Of a stretch of 64,000 nt of DNA, positions 1 through 8,170 are shown piece by piece. Below the pieces are notes generated by a model. It searched no databases and had not been told where the DNA came from. It worked only from the letters and a program-made list of their open reading frames with translations. This DNA is from an uncultured Candidatus Thioglobus sp. GTDB taxonomy: Bacteria > Pseudomonadota > Gammaproteobacteria > PS1 > Pseudothioglobaceae. The translations under genes and the position numbers were made by a program. How positions within the stretch are numbered: the stretch's first letter is position 1; every line of letters starts with the position of its first letter. The DNA lies in assembly GCA_905182815.1 (NCBI GenBank), contig CAJJCX010000004.1:124001-188000 (forward strand). The letters are read 5' to 3'.

Positions 1-1
1 A

Positions 2-1038
2 ACTTCACTTGGAATGATGGATGCATCAACTCTTGGAAAAATTGATGTTCAAGGGAAAGATGCTAGAGAATTTTTATCCAGAGTTTATACCAATGCTTGG
101 ATGAAGCTTGCTCCAGGAAGCTGTCGTTATGGACTTATGTGTAATGAGAAAGGAATGATCATTGATGATGGAGTTTCAACCTGTATCAATGATAATCACT
201 TTATTATGACTACTACAACTGGGGTGCTGCAAGCGTTTACTCTGCTCTAGAGATGTGGCTACAAACCGAGTGGAGTGACTTAGATGTTCACCTTAGTAGT
301 GTTACAGACCAATTTGCAACCGTCGCAGTTGTTGGACCAAATGCTCGTAATTTGATGAAAGTTCTATGCCATGACATTGACTTTGAGCGTGATAATTTTA
401 AGTTTATGCAGTGGCGACCTGGAACAGTATGTGGCGTAGAAGCAAGGATTATGAGGATTAGTTTTTCTGGCGAACTTGCTTATGAAATTAATATTGAGGC
501 TAATTATGGTCGGTATATTTGGGATGAGGTTGCATTGGCTGGAAAGCCATGGAATATAACGCCTTATGGAACTGAATCAATGCACGTACTTCGCGCGGAA
601 AAAGGTTATATTATTGTTGGTCAAGATACTGATGGTTCGATGACGCCAATGGATGTCAACATGAAGTGGATCCTTGCAAAAGATAAACCTTTTTCTTATA
701 TTGGCCGTCGTTCTTTTAGTATTTCTGCACTCAATTCTGATGATCGCTTTCAACTAGTAGGCCTATTAACAAAGGATGCTCATGTTGTGCTTCCAGAAGG
801 TTCTCACATAATTAATAATAAAGGAGGCTCCATAGGTTATGTGACCTCCAGTTATTTTAGCCCCATACTTAGAAGGTCAATTGCAATGGCCCAACTTAAG
901 GGTGGCCTTTCAAAAATGACTGAAATAGTCTTAGTTAAAATTGTTCAAGAGAAACAAGGTTTAAAGGAAATCCCTTGTGAAGTTTCTAGTAGTGTTTTTT
1001 ATGATATTGAAGGTGAAAAGGTGGATGGTAATGAGTAG
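2..1038 (+). pseudogene. soxA: Sarcosine oxidase alpha subunit, C-terminal part, frameshifted and cut by window edge
   Basis: C-terminal third of the large subunit of heterotetrameric sarcosine oxidase, which oxidises sarcosine to glycine and passes the methyl carbon to tetrahydrofolate. What remains is the GcvT-like folate-binding part: STLGKIDVQG at the left edge, then MTTTTG, then MWLQTEW, VAVVGPNAR, SGELAYEIN, and YIIVGQDTDG with MTPMD. The reading frame breaks at about 221-224, where a run of four G should be five: adding one G restores TTTTGGAASVYSALEMWLQTEW-like continuity. The N-terminal FAD/NAD part lies left of the window. The stop overlaps the start of soxG by 14 bases, as in the usual soxBDAG order. 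The single homopolymer indel with intact protein on both sides looks like a sequence error. Confidence 0.88.
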
Positions 1039-1618
1039 TTTAGTAGAAAACAATATTCTGGAATTTAGAACAACTTTTCAACCTGTTTTGGATCAGGATG
1101 GTTTTCTTATTAATCAGGATGACCTAGTTTGCCGTGAGATTATAGATTTATCTTTAATGGTTATAAGAACATCAAAAGATCATAAAAAAAATGCTATTAC
1201 TATTAAAGACATTTTTAATGCAGAGTTACCTGAATCTTTATCTGTAAGCCTCAATGATAATGGTGATAATTTTCTATGGATAAGCCCAGATGAAATTTGG
1301 TTGCTACATAATAGAAATAATAAAGATCAACTTCTTGAAAAGTTTAAATCACTCCCTAAAGGAATGTCAACGACAGACAGTTCTGGAGCTTATGGTATTC
1401 TGGAGTTTTCAGGAAATAATGTAGACGCCTTATTGTCTAGATGGATGAGTTATGATTTAGAGGGCTCCTTGACTATAGGTAAAGTTGTATCAACTACTTG
1501 TGGGCAAGCGCCAGTTTGTATTTATCGAAATATTGAGGGAAATTTGTTGATGATGGTTAGACACTCGTTTTCTCATTATGTTGCTGGATTATTAAAGGAT
1601 AGTGCAAAAAGAATATAA
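1025..1618 (+). CDS. soxG: Sarcosine oxidase gamma subunit
   Basis: Small subunit of heterotetrameric sarcosine oxidase, about 197 residues, in the normal size range. The identification rests on its place directly after soxA plus family features: the segment DEIWLLHNRNNKDQLLEK (equivalent to the gamma-subunit PDEWLL region), followed by STTDSSGAYGILEFSGNNVDALLSR and a C-terminal ICIYR-type/RHSFSHYV segment. A longer frame is open upstream to 977, but the ATG at 1025 (or 1031) fits the family start and a 14-base overlap with soxA. The subunit is thought to help assemble the folate-binding complex. No catalytic residues are expected in it. Confidence 0.8.
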   Translation: MVMSSLVENNILEFRTTFQPVLDQDGFLINQDDLVCREIIDLSLMVIRTSKDHKKNAITIKDIFNAELPESLSVSLNDNGDNFLWISPDEIWLLHNRNNKDQLLEKFKSLPKGMSTTDSSGAYGILEFSGNNVDALLSRWMSYDLEGSLTIGKVVSTTCGQAPVCIYRNIEGNLLMMVRHSFSHYVAGLLKDSAKRI

Positions 1619-1634
1619 GGAAGAATAATTTATT

Positions 1635-2204
1635 ATGAAAAAGGTTAGCTTTAAAAGTATGGAGAATGGAACTGCTGAAGAGTATGCTTTTCTAAATGAC
1701 CTTGAAGATGAATTTAATTTAGAGCTTCCAAAGCGATTGATTGCTTCACTGAGATCACTTAATTCAAGTCTTTCTGGTTATCAAATTAGTAGGCTTGAGC
1801 ATAGTTTACAAGGTGCTACAAGAGCCCACTTTGCCGGGGAAGATTTGGAAATAGTAATAGCGATTTTATTTCATGATATAGGAGATGGTCTAGCTCCATA
1901 TTCACATTCAGAAATGGCAGCAGCAATCCTTCGACCTTTTGTATCAGAGAAGACTTATTGGATTGTAAAACACCATGGTGTCTTTCAGATGTACTACTAT
2001 GCACATCATTCAGGTGGAGATAGAAATGCTAGAGAATTATTTATTAATAGTCCTTGGTATCAAGATGCTATAAAGTTTTGTCATGAATATGATCAGAATT
2101 GTTTTGATCCAAATTATGAGACAAAGCCTCTAGAATTTTTTATTCCTATGATCAATGATTTTTTTTCAAGTCCCAAGTTCAATGAGCCTGAAAAACTTGT
2201 ATGA
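1635..2204 (+). CDS. HD-domain protein of the PhnZ/MIOX-like mixed-valent diiron oxygenase type
   Basis: A 189-residue protein starting 16 bases after soxG, so probably in the same transcript. It has the helical HD fold with likely iron ligands His56 (in LEHSLQ), His80-Asp81 (FHDIGD), His90 (YSHSEMA) and His112/His113 (VKHHGVF). The LEHSLQ and HD spacing resembles PhnZ and TmpB, which are O2-dependent oxygenases acting on hydroxylated amino- and trimethylammonio-phosphonates, and more distantly myo-inositol oxygenase. The Tyr and Glu of the PhnZ motif before the first His are not in the same places (a Tyr sits seven residues before His56), so the substrate probably differs. Its position after sarcosine oxidase suggests a methylated-amine substrate. 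That is inference; a hydrolase of the general HD family is the alternative. Confidence 0.65.
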   Translation: MKKVSFKSMENGTAEEYAFLNDLEDEFNLELPKRLIASLRSLNSSLSGYQISRLEHSLQGATRAHFAGEDLEIVIAILFHDIGDGLAPYSHSEMAAAILRPFVSEKTYWIVKHHGVFQMYYYAHHSGGDRNARELFINSPWYQDAIKFCHEYDQNCFDPNYETKPLEFFIPMINDFFSSPKFNEPEKLV

Positions 2205-2230
2205 TAACTAATTCAAATTAATTTAATAAA

Positions 2231-2727
2231 ATGAATACTTTTTTACTTCAACTTCTACCAAGACAAATACACTTAATTATTTTTATACTAGTAGGGTCAT
2301 TGCTTGGTTATGCAGCTTATAGTATGAAGGTTCTAGGTCTAGAGGCTTGCACGCTATGCATAACTCAGCAGTTTTTTTATTGCTTGATTGGCGTTAGTTC
2401 ATTTATAGCTTTTTTGCATAATCCGCATATTCGAGCCAGCAAACTGTATTCTTTTTTTATAGCTCTTTTTGCTATTGCTGGAATGTATGGATTTCTGGTC
2501 GCCAGGTTTGGCTTGCAAGGACTTGCCCGAAGATGAGGTGCCACTTATGTGGTCCTCCTCTAGAATATATCATTGATGTATTTCCATTTGCTGATGTAAT
2601 TAATGCATTATTTATGGGTGATGGTAACTGTGCAGAAATACCATGGAAGTTTTTAGGTCTTAGTATGGCAGGCTGGTCTTTCGTTTGGTTCTTAGTGATT
2701 TTCTCTCTTGAGTATTTTAGCAATTAA
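2231..2727 (+). pseudogene. dsbB: Disulfide bond formation protein DsbB, frameshifted
   Basis: Inner-membrane quinone reductase that reoxidises DsbA. The first part (about 100 residues from ATG 2231) has a membrane helix, the first redox pair Cys40-Thr-Leu-Cys43 after GLEA, and two more hydrophobic segments. The frame is then lost. The rest reads on in other frames as GRQVWL, PEDEVP, then CGPPLEYI, a second cysteine in GNCAE, and the terminal helix FLGLSMAGWSFVWF, all in normal DsbB order. At least two or three single-base indels fall between about 2490 and 2555. After correction the protein would be about 165 residues, normal for DsbB. Everything else is well conserved, so this may be a sequence error rather than gene loss. 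cfa follows about 110 bases downstream and is damaged in the same way. Confidence 0.8.
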
Positions 2728-2836
2728 GAAAAATCTACTTCTATTTTTAAATCACAACAATTAGCTGACTATTTCCAAAATAATTACTTCTGTGGTAAGA
2801 TAATTTACCAATTAAGTAGAGTAACTTTTAGGATTT

Positions 2837-4004
2837 GGCTGATTTTAAAGAAACAGTAAAAAAACTATTTGATTCCGTTGATGTCCAGATCAATGGAGCT
2901 ACGCCCGTGGGACCCAAAATTACATAATGACTTTTTTATGCACGCGTTTTAAGTGGAGGCTCTTTAGCGCTTGGTGAAAGCTATATGGATGGTTGGTGGG
3001 ATTGTGATTCATTGGATCAATTTAGTGATAAATTACTAACTGGAAGAATTGACAAGCAAGTAAAAGCAACTAACCCAGCTTTTTTAAGTCATTTTATTAA
3101 GGCTTATTTCTTTAATGCTCAAACTAACAAAAAGAGCCTATATTGTTGGAAGAGAGCATTATGATACTGGGAATGATTTATTTTCATTGATGCTCGATGA
3201 AAGAATGAATTACTCATGTGGCTATTGGAGAGGCGCTGATAGTCTTGAGCAAGCACAAGTTAACAAGTTGGATTTAGTTTGTAGGAAGCTCCACTTAAAG
3301 CCTGGTATGGATGTTCTTGAAATTGGTTGTGGATGGGGAAGTTTTGCAAAGTATGCTTCGCTGAAAATTATGGATGTAAGTGTGCATGGAGTAACTGTTT
3401 CAAAAGAGCAGATGTAAGTTATGCAGAAAAATCTTGCAAGGGCCTTGATACTTCGTTTGAGTTAAAAGATTATCGTGAACTTAAGCAAGAAATATGATTG
3501 CCATAGTTTCAATAGGTATGTTTGAACATGTGGGTAGTAAGAATTATAAAACATTTCATGAATGTTGCCCATAGATGCTTAAAGGAAGATGGGTTGTTTT
3601 TACTGCATACTATTGGAAGGAATAATTCGACTCAGTGCGTGCACTGACCCATGGACTAATAAGTATATTTTCCCAAATGGTATGTCTCCCTCTTCCAGTC
3701 AAGTTAGTGCAAGCCTTCGCAGGGTTTATTTGTAATCGAGGATTGGCATAATTTTGGACAAGATTATGATCCAACATTAATGGCATGGAATGAAAACTTT
3801 CAAAATAATTATCATAGTTTGAGTGAAAAATATGATGAACGGTTTAAGCGAATGTGGGAATATTATTTAATGATGTGTGCTGGCACCTTTCGCTCTAGAA
3901 GAAATCAATTATGGCAGCTAGTGCTGTCAAAAAACGGCATAAAAGGGGGTTATAACTATAAAAATAATCCTAGATTTAGTGACCAAAAAGACCCTCTATC
4001 ATAG
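2837..4004 (+). pseudogene. cfa: Cyclopropane-fatty-acyl-phospholipid synthase, broken by about ten indels
   Basis: SAM-dependent enzyme that adds a methylene bridge to unsaturated membrane lipids. Pieces in order across three frames: VQINGATP, SGGSLALGESYMDGWWDCD, KRAYIVGREHYDTGNDLFSL, the SAM-binding VLEIGCGWGSFAKY, GVTVSKEQ, DYRELKQE, GMFEHVGSKNY, LLHTIGRNN, DPWTNKYIFPNG, EDWHNFGQDYDPTLMAW and YYLMMCAGTFRSRRNQLWQ. Together they cover a full-length synthase (about 385 residues). Shifts are seen near 2907 (extra G), 2937 (missing T), 3130 (extra A), 3360/3372 (compensating pair), 3415, 3495, 3556 (extra T), 3630-3650 and 3705-3725. The start is unclear; a TTG near 2836 fits. Conservation is strong despite the breaks. 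The 3' end meets thiE tail to tail. Confidence 0.85.
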
Positions 4005-4548
4005 CAATAGAGTTACAGCCTGCATCAAGTACACTTTGTTGGTTTTCAAAAGTAATTCCCCCTATACCAACAATAGGAATATTAATATTGCTTTTAATAT
4101 TTTGAATCGTTGAGAGTGAACAATAAGCAGCATTTGGTTTAGTTTTAGATTTAAAAACAGCCCCTAAAGCAATATAATTTGCACCATTCTTTTCAGCTTC
4201 TAAAGCAAGTTCAAGATCATTATGGCATGAAACACCAATAATAAATTTCTTGCCAAGCAGACTTCTTGCAGAAGAAACATCCACATCATTTTGCCCCAAG
4301 TGAACTCCATCAGCGCCAATTTTCTTACAAAGGTTGACATCATCATTGACTATAAATAAAGTATTATGTTGTAGGCATAGTTCAAGCAACTGTGTTGCTT
4401 CATCTAGCTTACGTTTTTCGTCTTGGATTTTACGGCGGTATTGGAGAATATTTACTTTATGTTTTTTAATTGCATTCTCAATAAGGGCGATATTCAGGTC
4501 TTTGTCTGGTGTGATTCCGTACAGACCTTTTATTCTTTGATTTAACAT
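3976..4548 (-). CDS. thiE: Thiamine-phosphate synthase
   Basis: Joins HMP-pyrophosphate and thiazole phosphate to make thiamine phosphate. The 190-residue TIM-barrel protein shows LYGITPD at the N terminus, QYR at 36-38, VNDD at 67-70, GVHLGQND at 81-88, LGAVFKSKTK and IGGI, the standard ThiE substrate and Mg sites. I chose the ATG at 4548 because LNQRIKGLYGITPD is the usual family start; the open frame runs further, to 4581, into lptC on the other strand. The start lies only 3 bases from the divergent lptC start. Its 3' end overlaps the last bases of the damaged cfa. Confidence 0.92.
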   Translation of the reverse strand: MLNQRIKGLYGITPDKDLNIALIENAIKKHKVNILQYRRKIQDEKRKLDEATQLLELCLQHNTLFIVNDDVNLCKKIGADGVHLGQNDVDVSSARSLLGKKFIIGVSCHNDLELALEAEKNGANYIALGAVFKSKTKPNAAYCSLSTIQNIKSNINIPIVGIGGITFENQQSVLDAGCNSIAMIEGLFGH

Positions 4549-4551
4549 ATC

Positions 4552-5508
4552 ATGGCTCTTTTTCAAACTAAGAAAATTCAATCATTTATAGTATTCATTA
4601 TAGTCTTAGCAGCTATCTTATGGGTATTTCAAGATAATTTTCTAAAGCTTTTGGTGTTTCAAAAAGTTTCAGATCAATCAATCTTAACTGCTGAAGAGCC
4701 TGAAGAAACTGCTTATCTTGAAAAAATAGATAATTTTATTCTTAAAGAATATTCAAATGAGCAGATTTTATTGCACACGATACAAGCTGATACTTACTAT
4801 AGTTATAAAAACTCCCCAGTCCAGATTCTCAACGTTGAAGTTAAAACATTTAATGATAATCAAGAAGAAGGACTCGTACTTAGATCAAATCGCGCTGAAA
4901 TTCTTAAATCTGGCGAGATGTTTTTTAATGGTGAGGTAAAAATTGAAACTAAGACAGGAGTTTCACATGAGCTTGATACTGAGTCCTTAATTGTTCTCAG
5001 TGATAATGGACAAATCAAAAGCAATAAAGAGGTCACATATTTAGGTGAGACAGTAAGAATCATTTCTGAGGGAATGGAAATGAATATTGATAGTGATACG
5101 ATGTATTTAAGTGGCAATGTTAAAATTTTTGAAGATTCTGGTATGACGGTTGATACAAAAAACCTATATATTAGTCATAATGCAGGTGAAAAAATATATA
5201 AAAGTAAAGAAAAAACAGTTTATCGCTCAAAAGATACTATTGTTAATTCAGAAAATGGAATTGATATGGATATGAATATAAAGCTAATTAATCTGTTAGG
5301 AAAAGTAGAGGTTGTGAGTGGACCTGGAGGTGTTCTTAAGAGTTCTAATGTTGTAATTGATCAGTCCAATGATGGTGAAGTCTTAAAATCGAACTCACTC
5401 TCTCACTTTAAATCAAATACTGTTGACATAAAGGCAAAAAAAATGCATTATGATGCTGTAACAAAGAAACTTGAATTAATGAATAGGGTTGTGGCTGTTT
5501 ATGAATAA
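4552..5508 (+). CDS. lptC: LptC-family LPS transport protein, unusually long
   Basis: Bitopic inner-membrane component of the lipopolysaccharide transport bridge; it takes LPS from LptB2FG and passes it to LptA. One N-terminal membrane helix (about residues 9-27) is followed by a periplasmic beta-jellyroll. At 318 residues it is far longer than the usual roughly 190. The extra C-terminal part carries further OstA-like strand repeats such as MNIDSDTMYLSGNVKI, GIDMDMNIKLINLLGKVEVVSG and KKMHYDAVTKKLELMNRVVAVYE, suggesting a longer bridge built into one chain. ATG 4552 is the only possible start, because a stop lies just upstream. lptA overlaps its 3' end by 8 bases. kdsC and lptB, often neighbours, are absent. 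Confidence 0.85.
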   Translation: MALFQTKKIQSFIVFIIVLAAILWVFQDNFLKLLVFQKVSDQSILTAEEPEETAYLEKIDNFILKEYSNEQILLHTIQADTYYSYKNSPVQILNVEVKTFNDNQEEGLVLRSNRAEILKSGEMFFNGEVKIETKTGVSHELDTESLIVLSDNGQIKSNKEVTYLGETVRIISEGMEMNIDSDTMYLSGNVKIFEDSGMTVDTKNLYISHNAGEKIYKSKEKTVYRSKDTIVNSENGIDMDMNIKLINLLGKVEVVSGPGGVLKSSNVVIDQSNDGEVLKSNSLSHFKSNTVDIKAKKMHYDAVTKKLELMNRVVAVYE

Positions 5509-5986
5509 AATTATTTTATTAATTACCATTTTTTTTACGACGTTTGTTTTTGCGCTCCCAGAAGATGCAAAGCAACCCATAGAAATTGAAGCTGAGTCTG
5601 TCATAGTTGATGAGCTATCGGGTTTTAATGAGTTTAGTGGAAATGCTGAAGTTAGGCAGGGTTCACTTTTGATGACTGCAGAGCTTATCCAGGTTCAAAC
5701 TAACACCGATGGCGTTGAAACAATGAAAGCAACTGGCACAGTTGATAATCCTGCTAAGTATATTCAAAGTCAAGAAAATCAGGCGCGCTTTATAGAGGCA
5801 ACTGCAACATTAATTACCTATGATGTGAATGAAGGCATGATTTTTTTGGTTGGGAATGCCTACTTAATTCAAGGATTTGACTCGTTTAGTGGTGACACAT
5901 TAACCTATGACATTAATAACGATAAAGTTATTGTTAAAGGCTCAGAGGATGGGACTAAAAGAGTAAAGTTTAAAATCGATCTTTAA
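5501..5986 (+). CDS. lptA: LPS transport periplasmic protein LptA
   Basis: Soluble periplasmic bridge protein that carries LPS from LptC to the outer-membrane LptD. About 161 residues from ATG 5501, which gives a clean signal peptide (NKIILLITIFFTTFVFA, cleaved before LPEDA). The OstA/LptA repeats follow: PIEIEAESVIVDELSGFNEFSGNAEVRQG, then AKYIQ and FIEATATLITYDVNEGMIFLVGNAYL, ending with a strand at TLTYDINNDKVIVKG. An upstream TTG at 5489 would extend it, but the ATG gives the signal peptide. Overlaps lptC by 8 bases, so the two are translationally coupled. Faces adk tail to tail with about 11 bases between. Confidence 0.92.
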   Translation: MNKIILLITIFFTTFVFALPEDAKQPIEIEAESVIVDELSGFNEFSGNAEVRQGSLLMTAELIQVQTNTDGVETMKATGTVDNPAKYIQSQENQARFIEATATLITYDVNEGMIFLVGNAYLIQGFDSFSGDTLTYDINNDKVIVKGSEDGTKRVKFKIDL

Positions 5987-5997
5987 AGAACTATAAT

Positions 5998-6651
5998 TTA
6001 ACTAATTAGAGCTGATGTAATTCTGTTTTTGACTTCATCAAGTGAGCCAACTCCACTTATAGCGATAAACTTTGAGCCTGAAGCAGCAATTTTTGCATCA
6101 TCACGATAGTATTTAACAAGAGGCTCAGTTTGTTTGTGGTAAATTTTTAAACGCCCTCTAACAATAGTTTCATCATCATCAACCCGCTGAATTAAATCTT
6201 CACCAGTTAAGTTATCCTTGCCTTCTAATGTTGGCGGGTTGAAGGCAATATGATATGTTCTTCCTGAAGGTAAATGAACGCGGCGACCAGACATTCTAAC
6301 TACTATGTCATCGTCTGGAACTTTAACCTCAACAACATAGTCAATCTTAATGCCTTGTAATTTAAGAGCATCAGCTTGATTAATGGTTCTAGGAAATCCA
6401 TCAAGTAAATAGCCATTACTACAATCTTTTGATTGAACTCTTTCTTTAACCAAAGCAATAATTATCTCATCAGGGACAAGGTTTCCTGCGTCTATAGTTT
6501 TTTTTGCTTCGAGTCCAATAGAAGTTCCTGCATTTACTGCTGCCCGCAGCATATCACCCGTAGAAATCTGGGGGATATTAAATTTTTCACAAATATGAGC
6601 TGCTTGAGTGCCTTTTCCAGCACCAGGCGGCCCTAATAAAATAACATTCAT
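5998..6651 (-). CDS. adk: Adenylate kinase
   Basis: Converts ATP + AMP to 2 ADP in the cytoplasm. 217 residues, normal length for the long form. P-loop GPPGAGKGT at 7-15, the NMP-binding STGDMLR region, YLLDGFPRT, and a long LID domain ([13 protein letters not shown] to [10 protein letters not shown]) that lacks the four zinc cysteines, as in most Gram-negatives. Followed by the PPi-dependent phosphofructokinase on the same strand 15 bases upstream, so the two are likely co-transcribed. Confidence 0.97.
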   Translation of the reverse strand: MNVILLGPPGAGKGTQAAHICEKFNIPQISTGDMLRAAVNAGTSIGLEAKKTIDAGNLVPDEIIIALVKERVQSKDCSNGYLLDGFPRTINQADALKLQGIKIDYVVEVKVPDDDIVVRMSGRRVHLPSGRTYHIAFNPPTLEGKDNLTGEDLIQRVDDDETIVRGRLKIYHKQTEPLVKYYRDDAKIAASGSKFIAISGVGSLDEVKNRITSALIS

Positions 6652-6666
6652 ATGGACACTTTGTAG

Positions 6667-7911
6667 TTAAACTTCAAAAGGCGGTAATTTTTTCTTAACT
6701 TTTGATTTTTGCATTACGACATAATCGGGTAACCCATTATTATACGGTGGATAGTTCTCACCTTCAATAAGTGGAAGCAAATATTCACGACATGATTTAG
6801 TAATTGAAAACCCATCTTCTGAAATATAATTTTCTGGCATCATTTTTTCGACGTTAGCAATGTCTTTTAATTCGCCATAACCTATTTCCCATTTATAGGG
6901 GTTATTAGATAACCTCACAATTGAAGGCATAATGGAGTTCTTACCATCTAATGCCATTTCAACTGCAGCCTTACCAAGAGCATAAGCTTGCTCCACATCT
7001 GAATTCGAGGCTAAGTGACGGGCTGATCGCTGGAGATAGTCAGCTACTGCCCAGTGGAATTTATAACCTAAGGCTTTTTTTACTATATTTGCAACAACTG
7101 GTGCTGCGCCGCCTAATTGAGCATGTCCAAAGTCATCACGCGTTCCTTGTTCAGCTAAAAATTTTCCATCAGGCCATTTTGTTCCTTCTGAAACGACAAT
7201 AGTGCAGTAGCCAAACTCTTTCACATTCATATCTACTTTTTCTAGGAATTTCTCTTCATTGAAGTCAATTTCTGGAAAAAGAATTACAACGGGTATTGAC
7301 GAGTCAACAAGCCCCCCAGCGGCTGCTATCCACCCAGCATGACGTCCCATAACCTCAAGTACAAAAATCTTTGTTGACGTAGCAGCCATTGATGCGACAT
7401 CAAAACTGGCCTCCATCGTAGAGACTGCAATATACTTAGCTACCGAGCCAAAACCAGGGCAATTATCAGTAACAGGAAGATCGTTATCAACAGTTTTAGG
7501 AATATGAATCGCTTGAATCGGATACCCCATACTTTCTGAGAGCTGAGATACCTTTAGGCAGGTATCTGCCGAGTCGCCCCCACCATTATAAAAAAAATAA
7601 CCAATGTTATGAGCCTTAAAAACCTCAATTAAGCGTTCATATTCAGCTCTATTTGCTTCAAGAGACTTCATTTTATAGCGACAAGACCCAAATGCACCTG
7701 AAGGAGTGTGAGTTAGTGCTGCTATATCTGCATCAGTTTCAACTGACGTATCAATCAAATTCTCAGTTAAGGCTCCAATGATTCCATTCTCACCTGCATA
7801 TACGGTACCAATTTTATCTGGGTGTTTACGAGCTGTTTCAATAACGCCACTAGCCGAAGCATTTATTACTGCTGTGACTCCTCCAGATTGAGCATAAAAA
7901 GCATTTTTCAT
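6667..7911 (-). CDS. pfp: Pyrophosphate-dependent 6-phosphofructokinase
   Basis: Reversible phosphotransfer between fructose 6-phosphate and fructose 1,6-bisphosphate using pyrophosphate. 414 residues. It starts with NAFYAQSGGVTAVINAS and has NGGGDSADT in the phosphoryl-donor site, PKTVDNDLP with the catalytic Asp, EVMGRHAGWIAAAGGL, and VVSEGTKW. This is the group found in methanotrophs and in sulfur- and methyl-oxidising gammaproteobacteria, where it replaces ATP-PFK and can stand in for fructose bisphosphatase and sedoheptulose bisphosphatase in a modified Calvin or pentose cycle. That last role is known for relatives and inferred here. Transcribed with adk. Confidence 0.92.
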   Translation of the reverse strand: MKNAFYAQSGGVTAVINASASGVIETARKHPDKIGTVYAGENGIIGALTENLIDTSVETDADIAALTHTPSGAFGSCRYKMKSLEANRAEYERLIEVFKAHNIGYFFYNGGGDSADTCLKVSQLSESMGYPIQAIHIPKTVDNDLPVTDNCPGFGSVAKYIAVSTMEASFDVASMAATSTKIFVLEVMGRHAGWIAAAGGLVDSSIPVVILFPEIDFNEEKFLEKVDMNVKEFGYCTIVVSEGTKWPDGKFLAEQGTRDDFGHAQLGGAAPVVANIVKKALGYKFHWAVADYLQRSARHLASNSDVEQAYALGKAAVEMALDGKNSIMPSIVRLSNNPYKWEIGYGELKDIANVEKMMPENYISEDGFSITKSCREYLLPLIEGENYPPYNNGLPDYVVMQKSKVKKKLPPFEV

Positions 7912-8170
7912 AATATTTTATTGTTAGTTTGTAGTTAAAATAAAAAGGAGATAAGTTTAAGGGTGCTGCTAATCAGCCCACTTATAAATTTCTCTTCAAA
8001 CTACACAGAAGTATATCATTTGAAGTAAATATAGCCTTCAATAATTCTATAGTGCAGTTTAATTATATTAATATTAAGTATTTTTAAAGAAATATAATTT
8101 TATAGAGGACAAATTAAGATTTTGTGTCAATTTGTTTCATTAATAATTTGCAAGTTGCTAATAATACTTT
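7912..8170. other. Noncoding gap of about 260 bases upstream of pfp
   Basis: Very A+T-rich stretch between the start of the phosphofructokinase gene and the true end of the yrfG-like gene. It should contain the pfp-adk promoter and the end of the cysS-yrfG transcript. I see several TATAAT-like hexamers but none with a convincing partner, and no strong hairpin. An apparent small membrane ORF on the plus strand (8124-8306) overlaps the C-terminal codons of yrfG and is treated as a shadow. Confidence 0.5.
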
